Made by a program: the position numbers and the translations under genes. 64,000 bases of DNA, from positions 558,001-622,000 of the forward strand of contig JAESUZ010003110.1 of the NCBI GenBank assembly GCA_017311185.1, given 5' to 3'. This DNA is from Proteles cristata cristata (lineage: Eukaryota > Chordata > Mammalia > Carnivora > Hyaenidae). Below the pieces are notes generated by a model, which was not told where the DNA came from, did not search any database, and saw only the letters and a list, made by a program, of their open reading frames with translations. Every line of letters begins with the position of its first letter. The first letter of the stretch is position 1. This document shows, piece by piece, positions 58,091 through 64,000 of the stretch.

Positions 58091-58603
58091 TAACCATACA
58101 TCTTGAGGAGCAGGGTTTCTTATTCTAATTGGCCCGATACCCTGAGGCTGCCCACACTTTCCATCGTGGCAGCCCACAAGGCTTTGCTAAGCGGACAGGG
58201 TCTCCCCTCACCCTCCCAATATCCGGGGCACAGCGCTCTGTGAGCTGCTGGAGCAGCCCATGCAGGGCTCCCACATGACCCACCAGCTGTATCCACACAA
58301 CGTGTGTGCACATGCACATGGGTGGACAGTGTGTGCTCTCAATCCCTGAGAGAAGGAATTACAGCACCTATGTCCTTGGATCCTGTATGAGATGTGGCAC
58401 AGCTCTGGACACTGAAGGCTCTGGACACTCAATACCGGTGGCTTATCTGCTCCTGGAACCAATAATCCCATGTATGAATTATCCAGGTCCCAAAATGAGT
58501 GAATTGCCGAATCTTGGCTTTGGAATTCAAATGAAAGCTATTTATTTAAAGCACATGGCAGTGTCTATTAGACCATAGAAACTAAATAAAAATTTTCTCT
58601 TTT

Positions 58604-58820
58604 GGGGCACCCGAGTGGCTCAGTCAGCTAAGCATCTAACTCTTGGTTTTGGTTCAGGTCACACTCCCATGGTTGGTGGGTTTGAGCCCCACATCAGATT
58701 CTGTGTTGATGGTGTGGAGCCTGCTTAGGATTCTCTCTCTCTCTCTCTCTCTCTCTCTAGCTCCCTCTCAAGATAAATTAACTAAATTTTTTAAAAATTT
58801 TAATTAAAAATAAACGAATA
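58604..58820 (+). mobile_element. CAN-SINE
   Basis: The duplication aataaaaattttctcttt (58585-58602) matches aataaaaattttgcctcttt (58821-58840) with a 2-base insertion. The body has a pure (CT)n middle near 58733-58758. Confidence 0.92.
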
Positions 58821-59121
58821 AATAAAAATTTTGCCTCTTTCTTCTCTCTCTGGTTACATTTCTTTTATCCATGTTCATTGTTTACTTCACTGATGAGGAA
58901 GGTGAGTTAACATACGAGTGAAGCTTTTGGAACATGTGAGGATTTTCAATCCTTTAAGCCTTACCTATATCCCACCCATCAACTTGGTGGTCACGGGAGC
59001 CCTAAATGTCACCTGTTCAATATCCTATCTGTACAGTCAGTCCTGGGAATCACAGGCTGTGCTCGATTTCTCTAAAAGGCCATTGGCTGATCCCCTTCCA
59101 GTTTATTAAAAATAGTAAGTA

Positions 59122-59331
59122 GGGGTGCCTGGGTGGCTCAGTCAGTTAAGTGTCTGGTTCCCAATCTTGCTTTGGGTTCTGATCATGTAGTTTGTAAGTT
59201 TGAGCCCTGCGTCGAGCTCTACGCTGATGTTGTGGAGCCTGCTTGGGATTCTGTCTCTCTTGCTCTCTGCCCCTCCCCAGCTTGTGTTCTCTCTCTCTCT
59301 CTCTCTCTCTCAAATAAATAAACTTTAAAAA
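59122..59331 (+). mobile_element. CAN-SINE, diverged
   Basis: The head ggggtgcctgggtggctcag, body with several substitutions, (CT)n run and 'caaataaataaacttt' tail are present. Confidence 0.92.
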
Positions 59332-60749
59332 ATAATAATGAACACCCCTTTACCACTGGAGACACGGCTGAGGCCATAGGCCTACAGGACCCTAAGTCTT
59401 GTACTTCCCGCCCTGCCTTGTGCCACACAAAACTTGAAGACTGAGAAGTAGGAAAGGAAGAGGGAAAAGAGACTGGGCCAAGGCTCAATACAAAGCTGTA
59501 GTGAGGAAACACCAGTCTCTTTGGCGGTAACACAACCAGAGCTAAGAGATCAAACCAAAGCTGCCTGTGGCTTGCGAATCACTTTTCCCTGGTACCGAGG
59601 CTGGCGCCCAGAGCAGCAGCAAGGTCAGGAACAGCAGAGGGCAAATACAGGGAGACTGGTGAGCTCCCAGAGTCCCACTGAGTAAGTGTGGAGCCCATGT
59701 TCAGATGACACGAAGCATTTTTCACAGATCCGCCCTTGCTAAGAAAAAACTGGCCTGACCCAGCGCCAAGGCACGACCAGCTCGCTCCTGTGCGCCTCCA
59801 ACAAGCCACGTTTCTCACCCACCCAACAGCCCCAGGCCACCAAGCCCACATCCACAGGAATCTGGAGTATTCTGCCAGCCCATGAGGGTCTCCAAAGAGC
59901 CGTCCGGGCTGGGCACCCGAGGTCCGGTGTTCTCGGACAGCCATCACCGTGCCATCAACCCAATCAGTCCTATTGCCGTCATCCTAACAGATTTCTGAGG
60001 ACGGCCAGGCCCGCCTCGCTGAACGCCACACCAAGACAGCCTCGTGCTGCCCGGGGAGCCATTTCCGGAGAGGCAGATGCCAGGAGTCCCCTTTCCTCTA
60101 CTTAAGATCTTGTGCCAAGCGAGCCAAGGGCCGAGACCGCTGAGCCGCCACTTTCTGCCTGACTTGTGGGGCCGCTGAAGGGACCACAGTAAGAACCTGA
60201 CAGGGAAACCTCATCATGATGGCTACTCAGGGTCAGGCCTTCGAAGGGAAAGGCGCCTTGGGCTCCGTGGGACCTCAAACTCACCGACTGGTTTTTTAAT
60301 TCCAAGGACAGTGGGCACCCAGCGAAGTGAGCATGGCAGAAAACGCGGGTGGAGGCCTTCAAGTTGGAGCCCCCAGTGGGCATCCTGCCAGCACGCCTCT
60401 CAGACCGGGGCTGACCAGCACCACGAGGTGCCAGATGGGCTGGGATGAACCTAAGCGGCCAGCTGCCCTGGTGTAAGGCCTTAATTAGGACTGGAAACTG
60501 TACCCCACACATTTCGTCAAACGGCCCCACTCACCAAGAGAACATGGACACCTCGGCAAGGCAGGCCACCAATGCATTTGTGAAGAAGGGAGTGGAGAGA
60601 TGATGGGCAATGGTTTTGATTTTGGAGAGATCTGGAAGGTTACCAGCCCTGTGAGTAGCTGCACTATAAAAAGAGTCAGACACTAAGTATTTCCTTTCCC
60701 ATAAAATATTCATTGCTGCATGGAAGAGCCAAGAAGCCAAAACCTCAAG

Positions 60750-60880
60750 CACTTCTAACTTTGTACTGCAGTAATAACAGAGTTTTATAGGAACCTTCTG
60801 ATTGTATTTATACCAGGCTATAAATACACCTCTGTGTAAGTCAAAGGAGGGGCGATGTATCTAGCCCCCAGCTCAGAGAC
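60750..60880. promoter_or_regulatory. Candidate regulatory block with paired TATAAAT-like motifs
   Basis: ttttataggaacc, tatttataccaggctataaatac and gtgtaagtcaaagg occur in unique sequence. No transcript start is evident. Confidence 0.2.
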
Positions 60881-61194
60881 TGCACTGTACAGAGAGAGAC
60901 CCTGGCTACGCCCACGACTCCACTTAGCATTTCAGCTACTCCAGCAGATGGAGCGATCGTGACACCAGTTCTCAAAAAGGTGCACGCGGAGAAGCTCGGG
61001 TTCCTCTCGCAAACAATGCGCGGGATGCGCTCAAAACCTGGTCTACACAGGCTATTCTCCTACTTCACAACAGAACCGGGTCCAGCGGGCCCGATCTGTA
61101 CTCCATGCTGGGCAAGTCACAGAACGCTTTCCCATCCACTGGTACCCAACACAGGCCTGCACAGGGGGTGGAGGGGATGAGGGCGCTGTGGTCA

Positions 61195-61300
61195 CTACAA
61201 GGGTCAGAGACGTCAGGTGACTTGTTCAAGGTCACACAGCTAGAAGGCAGCACGACCAGGCTGAGAACCGAGGCTGTCCAAGTCCACCTCCCGGGCTCTC
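61195..61300 (-). mobile_element. MIR fragment, minus orientation
   Basis: 'acttgttcaaggtcacacagctagaaggcagc' is the reversed MIR core. Confidence 0.65.
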
Positions 61301-62819
61301 CCTGCGGCAGTGGGAGAGGTGAGCCAGGCTTTGGCTGCTCGGCTGCACGTCTGTGACTGATGTGAAACTCAGTCAGTTCTTCAAGGGCAGCTCTTTCCTC
61401 TTTGGTTTACATGAAATAATGAACCCCCTGCCAGAGGTGACCAGGGATTGGTAAACTGCACATTAAACCAAGCGTTGAATGTTCTCTAACTACTCACACG
61501 CACTCACCAGACACATGGACGTGCAGACCTCATTTCACTGGACCCGCTTACAGCATTCTAGGCAGAAAGGGTTGAGGTTAATACAATGACTCGTGACCGT
61601 TCCAGAGTACTTGCCACTGAAGTTCCAGCTGAGGTTAAGTTCACAGGAAAGGCTTTTCCTTTACTTTAATAAAGGGGGCTCTTCCGTCTTCCTGACTTTC
61701 CAAAATCAGTTAGATTCTCCTTAAAAGACTTTCTTAGTATGTGAGTTCATTCACTTCCAACAATGTCTCCAAAGAAAGTGAGTCAAAGACACAGCAGTGC
61801 GTGCAAAATCTCCCTGTTTGCCCTTGCGTAAACCCATCACACCAAACCCAGATGGATTCCACCAACCGTTCACTTTGAGCCGTTCAAAAACCAATGGCCA
61901 CATCTACTATTTTAAGTAGGTCAGGGCCAGATTGTCTCTGACCTGCGGTCAGTGGAATAAACCTTGGATCACCAGAAAGTTCTGCTGGAAGTCTCTGAGA
62001 ATTCAGTCTGGGTTACAAAGACAAAGAGAAAAGGGTAAATTATGGCCCCTCCGGGATTCTTTATTCTGCTTAGTTCCATTTAAAGCTAGTGTGGCCCTAA
62101 TGGTTTTTAATGGCCCTAAATGATTCAATGAATCTGGGCATTCACTGGCGAGACATCTGGGGACAGGCCTGCCGATCTGCAAACTGGCAGGTTTCCCTAC
62201 TTGTTCCGTGGAACAATACATGTCAATGAATTAGAAGCTTCAATTATTTAGAACATTTCCAGCACCTGACTCTTACGGAAAACCAGATCAGCGAAAACAA
62301 AATATTTTTGTGTGCAAGAATTTAGTGACAGCTTTTTTCCAAAAAATTTTCAAAGTATGTCCTAAATGAGAGTTTCTCAATCTTGGCACTGTTTTCATTT
62401 TAGACCAATAATCTGTAGTGTGAGCAGGGTGGGGAGGGGGCATGTCCTGATCATTGTAAGAAGTTTAGAAGCATCTGTGGCCTCTGCTCACAACAAGCCT
62501 GCCCAGGGGGTCAGGGCGGGTGCTATTATCACTACCAGGTTCAACACAGAGGGCCAAGCAAATTGTCCAAGGTCCCTGTCAGTTGTGACAACCAGAAATG
62601 TCTCCATATATTGCCAAACGTGCTCTGGGGGACAAAATTGGCCCTGGTTAATGACCCCCTTCTTAAGGTACACATTAATCCAAGCCAGGGGTTTGCACCT
62701 TCCACGTGACCTGCACAATCATAAGGGATAACCAGAATATCAGCTGTCGTGAGCCACAAGATCACAAAATGTCAAAGAATTCAATGACCTAACTGTGTGG
62801 TACTCACAAAAGCAGGAAA

Positions 62820-63220
62820 ACGTGCCGATTGGTTTTGCAAAGCATTTCGGCAGAGCTCATAACCAAAAGGATTTCCCAGCTAAGCCTTAGTTAGCCAGAA
62901 GAGGTAATGAATTACCTTCGCTCCATCCCCAGGATTCCAGTTAACTGTGTTTTATTATGTAAGCATACACACAGAGGTACAGTATCACCTTAAGCAATGC
63001 TTATTTAGCCTCATAAAAAGATTCAACTATCAGCTCGCTTCTTGGATCGAATAGATGCTGAAAGCATCTCTTTTATTTAGGAGCAGTTGGGAGAAGGGAA
63101 TTGGGAAAGCAATTGCAGAGGAGAGAAAATGAAGTTTTGATCACCTTGCTGGATACTGTCCTTTTGCTTGCTCAGAGCTGGCTAATAAAAGCCACGGCCA
63201 GCCTGGAGATTACCGTCCAC
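62820..63220. promoter_or_regulatory. Candidate conserved non-coding element (intron 2)
   Basis: Repeat-free sequence with ggtaatgaattacc (a perfect inverted repeat of homeodomain cores at 62902-62915), gttttattatgtaagc, ctcttttatttagg and gctaataaaagcc. Confidence 0.35.
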
Positions 63221-64000
63221 CCGCATCTACACTCAGCCCACACCCACGGCTCATACAAAGCCTCATACGCGTGCACTCGCGAGCACACGTGCAGACACAT
63301 GCTCGTCCGCTGATGTGGACACCTATGAATAACACCTGGTCGAGCACATCCCTGTGGCTCTTCGGGGTCAGGGCACGCGTCCTGGATTCACAAGCACCAC
63401 ATCTCAACTGACCCGACAAACAAACGTGGAGAGTGGCCAGGTGGATGGTATGAAGGTCACGTGCAAATACATCTTCCCATCCAGGACCCCACGACCCCCA
63501 CCACCCCCATACAACCGGGCCTCCAATACAGCTTGAGGTTTCCTCTGCTCTCTTCAAGGACAAAGTAGCTGGGGGTACCCAGATGCAGGCTCCCCCAAAG
63601 ACCCACGCGGTCACTGAGTTGGCACAGCCCTGGCTGCGGTCGGGTTATACCCTGGGTGACATTTGCTCTTTCCTTCCGCAAGGAGGACAAAGCCGACAAA
63701 GCCAAGATGCCTCTCTCTCAAGCTAACCAGCAGAAACTTTTCCTACGTGGAAGAAAAACAAAGCCCTCTCTTCCCCCAGGCACCCTGCCTCTCTAGGACT
63801 ATCATTAAGAGGCTCGGGATTTCCACATACACCTTGGTCGTCCAAGGAAATCAATATGAAAATCAATTCATCCACTGATATATTTTATCAAGATACATGT
63901 GGCAATGCCACATTTCATTTACAGTGCGGCACTCGGGGAAGCCAAGGTCACTAGATAGAGAGCAGTCTGCGGGAGGGCGGGAGGGGGAGAAGCCCGGATT

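Larger units (their letters stand above)
59340..62819. other. Mostly unique intron 2 sequence
   Basis: A MIR remnant lies at 61.2 kb and AT-rich blocks at 60.75 and 61.9-62.4 kb. No SINE beyond 59331 and no exon is evident. Confidence 0.55.
36757..64000 (-). other. ZBTB16: ZBTB16 intron 2 (3' part only), upstream of the finger-2 exon
   Basis: Everything right of the finger-2 exon reads as intron. No BTB-domain or finger-1 coding sequence appears, so the large first coding exon must lie beyond base 64000. The acceptor end (36757-36775 on the minus strand) has a T/C-rich tract. Contents are CAN-SINEs at 39.5-44.2, 51-59 kb, an L1 3' end, an MLT1-like LTR, simple repeats and unique, possibly regulatory, sequence. 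Confidence 0.9.

Overview
The window is nuclear genomic DNA from a carnivore, most likely a felid. It lies almost entirely within introns of one gene on the minus strand. Two short exons identify the gene as ZBTB16 (PLZF), a BTB/POZ transcription factor with nine C2H2 zinc fingers. The exon at 36756..36659 (98 bp) encodes the end of finger 1 and all of finger 2. The exon at 7121..7035 (87 bp) encodes exactly finger 3. Both have good AG/GT splice sites, and their split codons join in frame as an alanine codon (g + cg). The felid call rests on many tRNA-Lys-derived CAN-SINEs with the cat-type consensus: a 'ggggcgcctgggtggctcag' start, a CT-rich middle and an AATAAA/poly(A) tail.

In transcription order (right to left), 64000-36757 is the 3' part of the intron before the finger-2 exon (human-style intron 2). 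36658-7122 is the complete intron 3, about 29.5 kb. 7034-1 is the start of intron 4. No other protein-coding gene, RNA gene or CRISPR array is supported. The many open frames on both strands are chance frames in GC-rich or low-complexity intron sequence.

The repeats fall into clear age layers. The oldest are MIR and L2 fragments and two MLT1/MaLR-like LTRs. Next come 3' ends of old L1s (about 2.67, 4.1-5.4 and 46.9-47.6 kb). The youngest are 21 CAN-SINEs, many with intact target-site duplications. Nineteen of the 21 are on the plus strand, antisense to ZBTB16. About 20 kb (19.5-39.5 kb), including the finger-2 exon and most of intron 3, has none. Three copies (2368, 4905, 43937) form a distinct and apparently young subfamily. 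Simple repeats include several (CA)n tracts and a 132-nt uninterrupted homopurine GGAA/AAAAG tract at 51127-51258.

The rest is unique sequence with several AT-rich, repeat-free blocks that look like conserved non-coding elements. The most notable signals are palindromic steroid-receptor (GRE/PRE/ARE) motifs in intron 3: a textbook ggtacagtgtgttct at 30280, agtacagagtgtacc at 14446 and tgtacacactgtacc at 33025. ZBTB16 is strongly induced by glucocorticoids and progestins, so these are plausible intronic hormone-response enhancers. Conservation and occupancy cannot be tested from sequence alone; limits of individual repeats and CNE candidates are approximate.
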